From positions 704,840-768,839 of the forward strand of contig NZ_LMCQ01000012.1 in the NCBI RefSeq assembly GCF_001424835.1: 64,000 nucleotides of DNA. The letters run 5' to 3'. Both the position numbers and the translations under genes were made by a program. This DNA comes from Variovorax sp. Root318D1 (GTDB taxonomy: Bacteria > Pseudomonadota > Gammaproteobacteria > Burkholderiales > Burkholderiaceae_C). Below are positions 19,098 through 28,440 of this stretch, piece by piece. Below the pieces are notes generated by a model. It was not told the origin of the DNA, ran no database searches, and saw only the letters and a program-made list of their open reading frames with translations. The first letter of the stretch is position 1. Each line of letters starts with the position of its first letter.

Positions 19098-20771
19098 ATG
19101 CGCACGTTCTCTCGCACCGGAATTGCCGCAGCCGCGGTGCTCGCGTCTTTGGCCGTCGGCGGCTGCGCTTCGCATGGAGATGCGGTTCCTGTTTCCGTCA
19201 GTGCAAGGCCGGAGCCGCCGGCCACCGATTGCCGCGCGTGGGTCGGCGCCGACCGCAACCACGAACTGCCCGGCTACCGTTTGCTGCAAACCAATGGCCG
19301 GACCGTGTGCGTGCCGCTTGGCGTCAACGCCTATCGTCCGCCCGCAGGGTATGCCGCAGGCGACTACTACGTCGAAGAGTTCACCGATGCGCGCCTGAAG
19401 GAGCGCTGGCGCGCATGCAAGGCCGACGCCGCCTGCTTCGCGCGCATCGATGCGCAGATGCAGCGCTGGCTGCCGCCGAACAAGGCGCGTTCGACGCGAT
19501 CGACCGGCACGGTCGATCCTTCGGGGAGGATCGATCCAGAGGGTCCCGTGGATCTGCGGCAGATCCGTCGTCCCGCCTTCTTCGCGAGGGCGCCTTACTC
19601 AGAAGGCATTGCGCGCGCCGATGCCAGCACCTTCGTCGTCGAGTTCACCGTGCCGCGCGACACCTTCGAGCGCATCGACCTGAAGATGACCGACCCGGTC
19701 AAGCTGCGCGGCTGGTACATCGAAGGCCGCGGCGTCGACGACGGCAAGGGCGGCAAGACGCGCGCGCTGGTGGTGATGGCGCCGGGCGGCGGCGGGCAGC
19801 TCACCGCGATCCAGCACCCCGACGAGAAGGCCTACCGCATCGACCCGGCAACCGGCAAGACGGTCGACTTCCGGTTTCCGAACGCCACGACGGAAACGAT
19901 GGGCCAGCGCTGGTGGCGCGCGAACCTCGATGCGCTGAACCATGCGGGCTTCGACGTGCTGGCCTACGATCGGCGAGGCGAGGGCATCTCGGGTGGCTTC
20001 AGCGACACGAATACGCTGGAGCAGGGCGAGGACGTCTTTCGCGTGCTGGCGCAGTTCGACAGCGGCAACGGACTGCGGGTTCTCACGCCCGACGGCCGCG
20101 TGCTCGAAGGCAGGGACGCCGCCGGCAAGCTGCTCGGCGGCATGGGCTCGACGCGCATTCCGATCCTGCTCGGCGGCTATTCGCGCGGCTCGATGTCCAC
20201 CGCATGGGCCATGGCCAAGAATTTCTCGGGCTCGTGCAGCTACGACATGCCGGTGCCCGAGTGCGTGCCGCCCAAAGGACTCTCGAACATCAAGGGCGCC
20301 ATCCTGCTGTCTTCGTTTGCCAGCGGCGCGGGCTACGTGCCATCGTCGCCCGACCTGGCTGACCGCAACCTGTTTCTCGGCGGCATGGCGGCGGACCATC
20401 ACATCGTGTTCTATCCGAACTCGGCACCCCTCGCGGGCATGCACACGTGGCCGGCCGCATTCTTCGGCAAGGGCCTGTGGGACCGCGCGGAAACGCTGCA
20501 AGGCACTGTCGCCGCCTACGACCGCATCCGCGGTGCGCGCGAGATCGTGGTGGCCCGCGGTCCGCATTCGATCGAGACCTGGCCCGAGACCGACCGGCAG
20601 TACCTTCGCGAGCGGATGGTTGCCTTCGCCAAGGTGGCGATTGCGGGCGGTATCAGCGTGCCGGGCGCTAAGCCATGGTCCAACCTCAAGGAGCTGGTCG
20701 CGACCACGCCCGACTCGTGGGAGCCTTCATCGAAACCCCGAGGCGACCCAGCGGCAAATAGCCGGCCTTGA
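19098..20771 (+). CDS. Large alpha/beta-hydrolase-fold lipoprotein
   Basis: The 557-residue product starts with a signal sequence ending in a lipobox (LAVGGC), so it should be a membrane-anchored periplasmic or outer-membrane lipoprotein. An alpha/beta hydrolase core begins near residue 200: a VVMAPGGGGQ oxyanion-type turn, LAYDRRGEGIS, the nucleophile elbow GGYSRGS, and a late His in ARGPHSIETWP that could complete the triad. The 180-residue N-terminal region is specific to this protein and contains four Cys in the RACKADAACF and nearby segments. AAGGAAGGAG sits upstream of the ATG. The substrate is unknown; esterase activity is plausible. Confidence 0.82.
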   Translation: MRTFSRTGIAAAAVLASLAVGGCASHGDAVPVSVSARPEPPATDCRAWVGADRNHELPGYRLLQTNGRTVCVPLGVNAYRPPAGYAAGDYYVEEFTDARLKERWRACKADAACFARIDAQMQRWLPPNKARSTRSTGTVDPSGRIDPEGPVDLRQIRRPAFFARAPYSEGIARADASTFVVEFTVPRDTFERIDLKMTDPVKLRGWYIEGRGVDDGKGGKTRALVVMAPGGGGQLTAIQHPDEKAYRIDPATGKTVDFRFPNATTETMGQRWWRANLDALNHAGFDVLAYDRRGEGISGGFSDTNTLEQGEDVFRVLAQFDSGNGLRVLTPDGRVLEGRDAAGKLLGGMGSTRIPILLGGYSRGSMSTAWAMAKNFSGSCSYDMPVPECVPPKGLSNIKGAILLSSFASGAGYVPSSPDLADRNLFLGGMAADHHIVFYPNSAPLAGMHTWPAAFFGKGLWDRAETLQGTVAAYDRIRGAREIVVARGPHSIETWPETDRQYLRERMVAFAKVAIAGGISVPGAKPWSNLKELVATTPDSWEPSSKPRGDPAANSRP

Positions 20772-20781
20772 CTTTGCATCC

Positions 20782-20809
20782 ATGATGTTGGACATTTATC
20801 CGACATCAT
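20782..20809. promoter_or_regulatory. Near-perfect inverted repeat overlapping the XRE-cupin start, candidate autoregulatory operator
   Basis: Arms of 11 bases (ATGATGTTGGA and TCCGACATCAT) match as reverse complements except at one position, with a six-base AT-rich centre (CATTTA). The right arm runs into the start codon of the XRE-cupin gene. XRE-cupin regulators commonly control their own promoters, which makes this a candidate self-binding site. Confidence 0.5.
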
Positions 20810-21395
20810 GGAAACAACCACACAGAGCCTGAACGAACGCATCGCGCAGCGAGTGCGAGACCTGCGCGCCGACCGCGGCCTTTCTCTCGACGCGCTGGCC
20901 GGGCATTGCGGGGTCAGCCGCTCGATGATCTCGCTTATCGAGCGGGGCGAAAGCAGCCCGACGGCGGTGCTGCTCGAAAAATTGGCGACGGGCCTCGGTG
21001 TCCCGCTGGCCTCGTTGTTCGAGGCACCTCGGCCCGAAGCCGGCCCTGTATCCCGCCTGGCCGACCAGCCGCAATGGCGCGATCCGCATTCGGGCTATGT
21101 GCGTCGGAACGTGTCGCCCGGCGGCACCGCATCGCCGATTCACATCGTCGAAGTGCTGTTTCCACCCAAGGCGCGCGTGGCCTACGAAACCGGCGCGCGG
21201 GAACCCCAGGTTCACCAGCAGGTATGGGTGCTCGAAGGAAGCATCGAAGTCACCGTCGGCGAAGACCACCATCGGCTCGGCGCGGGCGACTGCCTGGCAC
21301 TGGTGCTCGACCGCCCCATGAGCTACTACAACCCCACCCGGCAGGCCGCACGCTATGCCGTCGTGATTGCAACCGCGCCCTCTTCGTGGAGATGA
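20808..21395 (+). CDS. XRE-family regulator with C-terminal cupin domain
   Basis: The 195-residue protein pairs an N-terminal HTH_3 domain (about 9-65; LSLDALAGHCGVSRSMISLIERGESSPT) with a C-terminal cupin barrel (about 95-190; HQQVWVLEGSIEVTVGEDHHRLGAGDCLAL). XRE-cupin regulators bind a small ligand in the cupin pocket and usually repress neighbouring metabolic genes. The start codon lies inside a near-perfect inverted repeat. The stop overlaps the start of the following GNAT gene (ATGA), so regulator and acetyltransferase are probably coexpressed. Confidence 0.92.
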   Translation: METTTQSLNERIAQRVRDLRADRGLSLDALAGHCGVSRSMISLIERGESSPTAVLLEKLATGLGVPLASLFEAPRPEAGPVSRLADQPQWRDPHSGYVRRNVSPGGTASPIHIVEVLFPPKARVAYETGAREPQVHQQVWVLEGSIEVTVGEDHHRLGAGDCLALVLDRPMSYYNPTRQAARYAVVIATAPSSWR

Positions 21396-21934
21396 CATTG
21401 ACGACCGACGCCGAAACCCTTGCGCCACGCATTCGCGTTCTTTCCAGCGTCGACGACGCGCATGCCCGCCAGCTGGCCGACGTGCTCGTCGATTGCGTGG
21501 AGGGCGGCGCTTCGGTCAGCTTCATGCTGCCGCTGACCCGCGAGCGCGCTTGGGCGTTCTGGCGCCGCGTGGGAGGGGGCGTGGCGCGCGGCGACCGTCT
21601 GCTGCTGGTGGCCGAAGACTCGCAGGGCATCGTCGGAACCGTGCAGCTCCTGCTCGAAATGCCGGAGAACCAGCCGCATCGCGCCGAAGTGGCAAAGATG
21701 CTCGTGCACCGCCGCGCCAGGCGCCAGGGTCTCGGTGCGATGCTCATGCAAGCCGCCGAGCAGCTCGGCCGCGAACGCGGAAAGACCTTGCTCGTGCTCG
21801 ACACGTCCAGTGCCGAGGCCGAGCGGCTGTATGCCCGTCTGGGCTGGACGCGCGTTGGCGTGATCCCGGACTTTGCATTGCTGCCGGACGGCGGGCCGTG
21901 CGACACCACCTACTTTTATCGCGCGCTGGTCTAG
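21392..21934 (+). CDS. GNAT-family N-acetyltransferase
   Basis: The 180-residue protein has the GNAT fold. The acetyl-CoA pyrophosphate-binding motif A is visible as MLVHRRARRQGLGAMLMQAAEQ (Q/RxxGxG/A), preceded by the strand GIVGTVQLLLEMP and followed by TLLVLDTSSAEAERLYARLGW. Substrates of such stand-alone acetyltransferases are not predictable. It is translationally coupled to the XRE-cupin regulator by a four-base overlap, an arrangement common for acetyltransferases under local control. Confidence 0.92.
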   Translation: MTLTTDAETLAPRIRVLSSVDDAHARQLADVLVDCVEGGASVSFMLPLTRERAWAFWRRVGGGVARGDRLLLVAEDSQGIVGTVQLLLEMPENQPHRAEVAKMLVHRRARRQGLGAMLMQAAEQLGRERGKTLLVLDTSSAEAERLYARLGWTRVGVIPDFALLPDGGPCDTTYFYRALV

Positions 21935-22004
21935 CGCGTGGCGCCACAAATGAGGTAACCCGGGATTTGCGGACGCGGCGCAGCCTGTCATCATTCCAGG
22001 CTGC

Positions 22005-25000
22005 ATGACCCAAGAACCGACGCCCCTCATCGATCTGTTGTTGAATCGCGCCAAGCAGGTTTTGGCGGGCACGGGCGGCACGCTGCAGTGCGCCGCCGCC
22101 ACGCCCGAAGCCGGCTGCGTGGTGTTCATTGCCCTCGGCGACCATGCGAGCCGCGCACGCGTGGTCGTGGGACGCGGAGGCAGCGCCGAGGAAGCCTGGC
22201 GCGAGGCATGCAGTTCGGCGCTCGCACTTGTCCAGCGCATCGGCATGCAGCCCAGCCGCGTGCGCGTGGAGCTCGTCGAACAGGTCGAGGCCATGGCCTG
22301 GGGCGTGCTGAAGGCCCGCCTCTCGCGGACCAAGCGCAACTACTTCAACCAGGGCCTGTCGTTCGACGCGAAGTTCGAAGTGGCGCTGCTCGCGCAGGAG
22401 ATCAACGGCAGCGCGATCTTCTACAACGGCACCGTGGAGCACGCGGAGCCCAACCCCGGCAACCTGCGCCTGCATGCCCGGAGGCGCTTCGGCGCCGAGA
22501 CCGATTTTCCGTCCGACGATGCGGCGCCGGTGTGGTGCTTTGCGACCCGGGGCGCCTATGCCGATGCCCAGGGTGTCTGGTCGCTCACGGCCAAGGGGCA
22601 GGCTGCAGGCTATCGCCGGCTGGACGACTGGGGTGCGAGGCCGGTCCGTGCCATGGTCGACACGGCAAGCGACTATCTCGCCGCGCAGGTCAAGCCCACG
22701 GGCGAGTTCCACTACGGCTGGTTCCCGTGCTTCGACCGCGCGATTCCCACCTACAACACCCTGCGCCACGCCAGCTCGACCTATGCGCTGCTCGAAGCCT
22801 GGGAGCTGACCCGCAGCGAGGCGCAGAAGGCGGCCATCGACCGATCGCTCGGCTTCCTCACGGCGCGGCTCATCCGCCAGGCCGAGCTGCCGGACGGCAC
22901 CCGCGCCGCCTATCTGCTCGACGTCGGCCATGAGATCAAGCTCGGCGGCAATGCGGTGTGTCTGCTGGCTTTCGTCAAATACACGGAGCTCACGGGCGAC
23001 ACGCAGTACCTGCCGCTCATGGAGCAACTCGCGCTCGGGATCCAGGCCATGCAAGACCCGGCGAGCGGGCGCTTCGTCCACGTGCTCAACCATCCGGCGC
23101 TGGACGTGAAGGATGCGTTCCGCGTCATCTACTACGACGGGGAAGCGGCGTTCGGCCTCATGCGCCTCTACGGTCTCACGCGCGATCCGCGCTGGCTCGC
23201 GATCGTCGAGAAAGCCTTCGACCATTTCATTGCCGCGGAGCACTGGCGCGCGCACGACCATTGGCTGAGCTATTGCGTCAACGAGCTGACGCGCCATCGG
23301 CCCGAAACGCGCTACTACCGCTTCGGCCTGCAGAACGTGGCCGACTACCTGGACTTCGTGCTCGAGCGCATCACCACCTTTCCGACGCTGCTGGAGCTGA
23401 TGATGGCCGCGCGGGACATGGTGGCGCGGCTTGCCGCCGACCCCGCGCTGAGCCCACTGCTGGAAGGCTTCGACCGCGGCAAGTTCGACCGCGCGCTCGA
23501 GCACCGGGCTCGCTACCTGGCCAACGGCTATTTCTGGCCCGAGCTGGCGATGTTCTTCCGCAACCCGGACCGTATTGCCGGCTCGTTCTTCATCAAGCAC
23601 CACAGCTTTCGCGTGCGCATCGATGACGTGGAGCACTACCTCTCGGGCTACGTGTCCTACCTCAAATTCCTGCAATCGCGGGAGAGCGAACGCGCCCGCG
23701 ATGACGCCGCTCATGCGGATGGAAACACAGCCGTGGCAGTAGTCGTGGCATGGGGCGGCGACGTCAACCTCGGCCGCAGGCAGCACTACCGGACGCGGCA
23801 ACTCGGCGTGCCCTCGGTGCTCGGCGGCGTGCCGGTGCTGGCCGAGGCGGACCTGCGTATCGCCAATCTCGAATGCGTGGTTGCGTGCAGCGGCGAGCAG
23901 GGGGTGCCGAAAGGCGAGACCGGTCCCCACTACTACCGCGCGCGACCCGAAATGCTGCGCGTGCTTGCCGAGGCCGGCATCGACGTGGTGGCCACCGCAA
24001 ACAACCACAGCGGCGATTACGGTGCCGAGGCGCTCGCGGAGCAGGCGGGCCTGCTCGACGCCGCGGGCATCGGGCACGCAGGCTCCGGTCCGTCCCTGGA
24101 TGCCGCGCTCACGCCCGTGCTGCGGCGCGCAGGCCACCTGAACGTGGCGATCTTCGCCGTCGACGCCACGCAGCGGCGCTTTGCCGCTGGCAAAACCAAG
24201 GCCGGCAATGCGTACTTGCCGCTGTCATCGCCTTCCGAATGGACGGCATGTCTCGCGCCCCGCATCGCCGCCGCGCGCGACAAAGCCCACGTGGTGCTGG
24301 TGGCCGTGCATTGGGGCAGGAACCGGGAGCCTCGCCCCGGCGATGAAGAGATCGCCGCGGGCCACGCCATCATCGAAGCCGGCGCCGACGCGGTGCTGGG
24401 TGCTTCGGCACATGTGGTTCAGGGCGTTGAGATCCACAAGGGCAGGCCCATCATTCATGATGCTGGCGACCTGCTGTTCGATGCCATCGGCCGCGGCAGC
24501 AAGGACTGCGATGAAAGCGGCGTGTTCTCGTTGCACCTGGGCGCCGAAGGCGTGCGGCGCGTGGAGTTCACGCCAATCGCCACAGAATTCGGCCAGACGC
24601 TGCAGCTCGAAGGCGAACGGGCGCTGGCAGCGGCTGACCGCTTTCAGCAGAAATCCGCCTCGCTCGGCTCCCATTTCACATGCGCACCCGACGGCCGGTG
24701 CACGCTCGACCTGCACCCGCCCGCCAGAGCGCCAAAGCCATTGCAAATCCTGCCATTGGCAGTGCGCAAGTTCGATGCGATCCAGCCTCTGATGCAGCCG
24801 CGGGAAGAATGGCTGGCAACGATGGTTCCGATCGAAGCGGCGCTCGCACAGCCTCTGTCATTGGGACCGCTGCGGCTCCTTGGCGTGCGGACCACGCCAT
24901 CGGCCATGGCGGGCCGGGCCATGCTGTATGTCGAGACCTTCTGGCAGATCGACGAGACGACCGGCACCGACTGGCGGCTCGACATCCGTGCCGTGCCGCC

Positions 25001-25256
25001 AGCGCCGGCCACCATGCCGACCTGGGGCGTCGCGATGGACCACGACCCCTGCGACTGGATGTGGCCCACCAGCCGCTGGCAGCCCGGCCGCATCTATCGC
25101 GACTTTCATGGCCTGCGGCCACCCGTTGCCGAACGGCTGCACGATGCGCAACTCCAGATCGAGATCGGCCTGGTGGGTGCTGCCGGCCGGGTGGACCGTG
25201 TCCCGCTGCCGAGGCATGTTTCTTTCGCGGCGCGGCCGGACCGTGTGGCGGCATGA
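22005..25256 (+). CDS. Large fusion protein: alpha/alpha-barrel-like region plus CapA (PGA_cap) domain
   Basis: This 1083-residue protein has at least four parts. Residues 1-200 form a domain I do not recognise. Residues about 215-560 are helix-rich with repeated aromatic and His motifs (FHYGWFPCFDRAIPTYNTLRH, YYDGEAAFGLMRLYG, HDHWLSYCVNEL), like (alpha/alpha)6 glycosidase or epimerase toroids. Residues about 575-830 are a CapA metallophosphatase-like domain with AWGGDVNLGR, ANLECV, ATANNHSGDYG, VHWGRNREP and HVVQGVEIH. A 200-residue C-terminal region follows. No signal peptide is visible. CapA domains act in poly-gamma-glutamate and polysaccharide work, but this fusion's role is open. Its stop overlaps the next start (ATGA). 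Confidence 0.8.
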   Translation: MTQEPTPLIDLLLNRAKQVLAGTGGTLQCAAATPEAGCVVFIALGDHASRARVVVGRGGSAEEAWREACSSALALVQRIGMQPSRVRVELVEQVEAMAWGVLKARLSRTKRNYFNQGLSFDAKFEVALLAQEINGSAIFYNGTVEHAEPNPGNLRLHARRRFGAETDFPSDDAAPVWCFATRGAYADAQGVWSLTAKGQAAGYRRLDDWGARPVRAMVDTASDYLAAQVKPTGEFHYGWFPCFDRAIPTYNTLRHASSTYALLEAWELTRSEAQKAAIDRSLGFLTARLIRQAELPDGTRAAYLLDVGHEIKLGGNAVCLLAFVKYTELTGDTQYLPLMEQLALGIQAMQDPASGRFVHVLNHPALDVKDAFRVIYYDGEAAFGLMRLYGLTRDPRWLAIVEKAFDHFIAAEHWRAHDHWLSYCVNELTRHRPETRYYRFGLQNVADYLDFVLERITTFPTLLELMMAARDMVARLAADPALSPLLEGFDRGKFDRALEHRARYLANGYFWPELAMFFRNPDRIAGSFFIKHHSFRVRIDDVEHYLSGYVSYLKFLQSRESERARDDAAHADGNTAVAVVVAWGGDVNLGRRQHYRTRQLGVPSVLGGVPVLAEADLRIANLECVVACSGEQGVPKGETGPHYYRARPEMLRVLAEAGIDVVATANNHSGDYGAEALAEQAGLLDAAGIGHAGSGPSLDAALTPVLRRAGHLNVAIFAVDATQRRFAAGKTKAGNAYLPLSSPSEWTACLAPRIAAARDKAHVVLVAVHWGRNREPRPGDEEIAAGHAIIEAGADAVLGASAHVVQGVEIHKGRPIIHDAGDLLFDAIGRGSKDCDESGVFSLHLGAEGVRRVEFTPIATEFGQTLQLEGERALAAADRFQQKSASLGSHFTCAPDGRCTLDLHPPARAPKPLQILPLAVRKFDAIQPLMQPREEWLATMVPIEAALAQPLSLGPLRLLGVRTTPSAMAGRAMLYVETFWQIDETTGTDWRLDIRAVPPAPATMPTWGVAMDHDPCDWMWPTSRWQPGRIYRDFHGLRPPVAERLHDAQLQIEIGLVGAAGRVDRVPLPRHVSFAARPDRVAA

Positions 25257-26227
25257 CGCGCGAGAACGTCACCTCCAACGGAACCGAAGGCGTGATGGCC
25301 GGGCGCTGGAGGCTCGTTCCCTTCGCGTTGCTGGCGCTGGCGCAGACCGCATGTGCGCAGCGCGGCGGCCCGGAGCCGCAGCCACAGCCCCCCGCGCTTG
25401 CAGCCGGCGGCGCAACGCTGCAATGGAACCAGCCCGCCGTGCGCGCCAACTGCCCCGACCGCACCGGCTACCTGTGGGTGCAGCCGGTCGAAGGGCCGGC
25501 TTGCATCCGGTACTTTGCAAGCAGCGACATCGACGACGCGCGCATGGCCATCGTGCAGTTTTCGGGCGACCGCGACGGGGTCATGAACCAGGCGCCCACG
25601 CGCATTCCCGGCAACACCGAGGCACTGCGCATGCTCGATGCCCAGCGCAGCCGCGATCGCGCGGGCGTGCCGTGGATCTTCATGGCGCGGCCCGGCACCT
25701 ACGGCTCATCGGGCGACCACCGCAAGCGCCGCGAACTGGCTGAGTTCCACGCGCTCGATGCGGCGCTCGACGCGCTGATGCAGCGGCATCGGATCGAGCG
25801 CATCGTGATCATCGGCCACAGTGGCGGCGCCACCGCGGGCGCGGCGCTGCTCACGCTTGGCCGCACGCGCATCGCCTGCGCGGTGCTGACCTCCGGCGCC
25901 TACGGCCTTCTGGAGCGTGCACGCCGGCTGGGGCAATCGCGCGACGGCCGTAGCGACACCACCGGCAGCATGCAGTTCTACGATCCGCTCGACCACATCG
26001 ACGGCATTGCGCGCGATCCGCTGCGGCGCATCGTGCTCGTCGGCAATCGCGACGACCGGAACACGCCTTTCGATTTGCAGGAGCGTTTTGCCGATGCCGT
26101 GGCCAAGGCCGGCCATCGCGTGGAAGTCCAGACTCACGCAGCCGAGCCGCCGCAAAATCACGACCTGACGGACCGCATCGGCCTCAAGACCGCATCGCTC
26201 TGCGCACGCGAAGCCATGCTTCAATAA
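25253..26227 (+). CDS. Exported alpha/beta-hydrolase-fold protein
   Basis: The 324-residue product has a hydrophobic signal (LVPFALLALAQTACAQ) that may be a lipobox or a signal-peptidase-I site. The hydrolase core shows a nucleophile elbow GHSGGAT, an acidic LVGNRDDRNTPF strand-loop and a late His (QNHDL). It is coupled to the CapA fusion by a four-base start/stop overlap, so a joint role in processing a polymer or envelope component is possible. The in-frame ATG at 25295 would give a more typical signal peptide and is a reasonable alternative start. Confidence 0.8.
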   Translation: MTRENVTSNGTEGVMAGRWRLVPFALLALAQTACAQRGGPEPQPQPPALAAGGATLQWNQPAVRANCPDRTGYLWVQPVEGPACIRYFASSDIDDARMAIVQFSGDRDGVMNQAPTRIPGNTEALRMLDAQRSRDRAGVPWIFMARPGTYGSSGDHRKRRELAEFHALDAALDALMQRHRIERIVIIGHSGGATAGAALLTLGRTRIACAVLTSGAYGLLERARRLGQSRDGRSDTTGSMQFYDPLDHIDGIARDPLRRIVLVGNRDDRNTPFDLQERFADAVAKAGHRVEVQTHAAEPPQNHDLTDRIGLKTASLCAREAMLQ

Positions 26228-26247
26228 CAACGGAAAACCTCAAGACA

Positions 26248-27354
26248 ATGCCATTGCCGAACAGCAGCACCACCAGCCACCCCGCGCCCCGCATCGCCAC
26301 CCACGAGTTCGGCCGCATGCCCGATGGGCGCGCCGTGACCGAATACAGGCTCGACAATGGCCGCGGCCTCTGCCTCAGCGCCATCAACCTGGGCGGCATC
26401 GTCACCGCATTGCAGGTGCCCGACCGGCATGGGCAAAGCGGCAACGTCGTGCTGGGCCTGCGCACGCTGGAGGATTACCTGAAGCCGCATCCGCACTTGG
26501 GCACCATCGTCGGCCGCTACGCCAACCGCATCGCGGGCGGGCGCTTCTCGCTCGATGGCGTGGCGCATCAGCTTCCACTGAACAACGGCGCCAACTCGCT
26601 GCATGGCGGGCACCAGGGCTTTGGCACGCGCTACTGGCAGATCGATGCAGTGCCCACACAAAGCGGGGATGGCGATGAGGTCGCCATCGACCTCCGCTAC
26701 ACCAGCGCCGACGGCGAAGAGGGCTTTCCCGGCGAGGTTCAAGTGACCGTGCGCTATGCGCTAAGCACCATCGAAAACGCCTGGCGCATCGACTATCGCG
26801 CCGTGAGCGACCGCGCCACGGTGCTGAACCTGAGCCATCACGACTATTTCAACCTGGCGGGCGCCGGCGCCGTGCGCGATCACCGCCTCACGATTCCCGC
26901 GAGCCGTTTCTGCCCCGTGGATTCGGGCCTTATTCCACTCGGCTTGGCACCGGTGGCCGGAACCCCGTTCGACTTTCGCGTGCCCACGCCGATCGGCGCG
27001 CGCATCGACGATTCGCACGAGCAAGTGCGCGTGGCTGGCGGCTACGACCACAACTGGGTGCTCGACCGCGAGCCCGCCGGCATGGCGCTGGCGGCGCGCC
27101 TCGAACACGAGCCCTCAGGGCGCGTGATGGAAGTGCACACGACTGAACCGGCGGTGCAGTTCTACTCGGGCAATTTTCTCGACGGCACTCTTCGCGGCCG
27201 AGACGGCGAAAGCTTCAAGCAAGGCGCCGGGCTGTGCCTGGAAACGCAGCACTATCCCGACTCGCCGAACCAGCCGGAGTTTCCTTCGACGGTGCTCCGG
27301 CCGGGTGAAGCGTTCAGCAGCACCACGCTGCACCGCTTCGGGATTTCAACCTAA
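26248..27354 (+). CDS. galM: Aldose 1-epimerase (mutarotase)
   Basis: The 368-residue protein matches GalM along its length: NLGGIVTALQVPDR, GTIVGRYANRIAGGRFSLDG, NNGANSLHGG with the catalytic-region His, LSHHDYFNLAG, and a C-terminal ETQHYPDSPNQPEFPS containing the catalytic-base region. It interconverts alpha and beta anomers of aldoses. At the edge of a pentose catabolic locus it would supply the anomer used by the sugar 1-dehydrogenase. Its last codons overlap those of the convergent lactonase gene by four bases. Confidence 0.95.
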   Translation: MPLPNSSTTSHPAPRIATHEFGRMPDGRAVTEYRLDNGRGLCLSAINLGGIVTALQVPDRHGQSGNVVLGLRTLEDYLKPHPHLGTIVGRYANRIAGGRFSLDGVAHQLPLNNGANSLHGGHQGFGTRYWQIDAVPTQSGDGDEVAIDLRYTSADGEEGFPGEVQVTVRYALSTIENAWRIDYRAVSDRATVLNLSHHDYFNLAGAGAVRDHRLTIPASRFCPVDSGLIPLGLAPVAGTPFDFRVPTPIGARIDDSHEQVRVAGGYDHNWVLDREPAGMALAARLEHEPSGRVMEVHTTEPAVQFYSGNFLDGTLRGRDGESFKQGAGLCLETQHYPDSPNQPEFPSTVLRPGEAFSSTTLHRFGIST

Positions 27355-28304
27355 GCCTCGACCGCGGCTGCGCCGAATTCGGCAGCCGGCAGGCCGGGAC
27401 TCCCGACGCGCACCGAAAACAGCGCGCCGGCCAGCGCCTCCGCCTTCAGTTCTTCATCCGTGAGCCCGCTGCGCGCGGTGGTGATATAGAGCGTGCACAG
27501 GTCGTCGCCGCCAAAGGCGCAGTCCGTGACGTTGCTCGCGGGCAGTTCGATGCGGCACAGCTCGGCGGCGCTCACCGGGTCGTGGCAGCTCACGCAATGG
27601 CCGCCCCAGCGTGCGATCCACAGCCGCCCGGCCGCGTCGGTCGTCATGCCGTCGGGCAGGCCGTCGCCTTTCGCAAAGCGAAGCCACACGCGCTTGTTGC
27701 TCACCGTGCCGGCTGCGCTGTCGAAGTCGTAGGCATACACGCAGCCTTCCACGGTGGCGTTGAAATACATCGTGCGTTCGTCGAGCGACCAGGTCGGCCC
27801 GTTGGTCACGGCAAAGCCGTCGTCGTGGCGCGTGCAGCGGCCGTCGGCATCGAAGCGATAGAGCGCGCCCGTTGGAGCCACGCAATCGAAGTCCATGCTG
27901 CCGCCCCAGAAGCGGCCCTGCCGGTCGCATTTGCCATCGTTGAAGCGATTGCCGGGCCGGTCGAGTTCCGGCTGGTGCAGGTAGCGCGGCTGCGCGTCCA
28001 CGGCCGGGTCGAAGTAGGCGAAGCCGCGGCGCAGGGTGACGATCAGCCCCGGCGCATCGGCGCGCTCGGCGAGCGCGGTGATTTCCTCGTCGAATTGCCA
28101 CGTCTGCCGCGCACCGCCCGCCGGGTCATGGCGGTACAGGCGGCAGCCAAGGATGTCGATCCAGTAGAGCGCCCGTTCGCGCTGCGACCACAGCGTGCCC
28201 TCGCCAAGCGTTGCGCCGGCGGGCCAGAGGCACTCGGGTTGGCCGATGACGGTGGGCGCACCCAGGGGTGGGAGGGAGGATTCGGAGCTGCCGTTCTGGG
28301 TCAT
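27351..28304 (-). CDS. SMP-30/gluconolaconase-type sugar lactonase (probable arabinolactonase)
   Basis: The 317-residue protein is an SMP-30/LRE beta-propeller. Family stretches are CLWPAGATLGEGTLWSQRERALYWIDI with the first metal-ligand Glu, RFNDGKCDRQGRFWGGSM with the Asn/Asp ligand region, TNGPTWSLDERTMYFN and DGLPDGMTTDAAGRLWIA with the catalytic Asp. Such enzymes open aldonolactones; in the neighbouring gene set it would hydrolyse the lactone formed by the SDR sugar dehydrogenase to the free aldonate. It is divergent from that dehydrogenase gene, with two TATCAA-N6-TTGATA-type sites between them. Confidence 0.92.
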   Translation of the reverse strand: MTQNGSSESSLPPLGAPTVIGQPECLWPAGATLGEGTLWSQRERALYWIDILGCRLYRHDPAGGARQTWQFDEEITALAERADAPGLIVTLRRGFAYFDPAVDAQPRYLHQPELDRPGNRFNDGKCDRQGRFWGGSMDFDCVAPTGALYRFDADGRCTRHDDGFAVTNGPTWSLDERTMYFNATVEGCVYAYDFDSAAGTVSNKRVWLRFAKGDGLPDGMTTDAAGRLWIARWGGHCVSCHDPVSAAELCRIELPASNVTDCAFGGDDLCTLYITTARSGLTDEELKAEALAGALFSVRVGSPGLPAAEFGAAAVEA

Positions 28305-28347
28305 TGTTTTGTGCCTTCGTTGTCTCGGTCCTTGACGCGGCGGATCG

Positions 28348-28402
28348 TATCAAGGCATATTGATAATAGAAACCAAACTATATGGCATCAAGTGATATTG
28401 AT
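28348..28402. promoter_or_regulatory. Two tandem palindromic sites between lactonase and SDR genes
   Basis: TATCAA-N6-TTGATA lies at 28348-28365 and a matching ATCAA-N6-TTGAT at 28387-28402, 39 bases apart. Both have the same half-sites and the same six-base spacing, in an AT-rich divergent promoter region. They look like paired binding sites of one dimeric regulator, probably serving both directions. Related half-sites occur upstream of the aldehyde dehydrogenase gene. Confidence 0.5.
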
Positions 28403-28440
28403 TTTGCAATGTCACTGCCAAAGCACTGGAGACCCATACC

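Noticed and set aside
21744..24137. Minus-strand open frame of about 800 codons opposite the GNAT and CapA-fusion genes
   Set aside because: The translated sequence has low-complexity composition and no recognisable motif, while the opposite strand codes for conserved domains.
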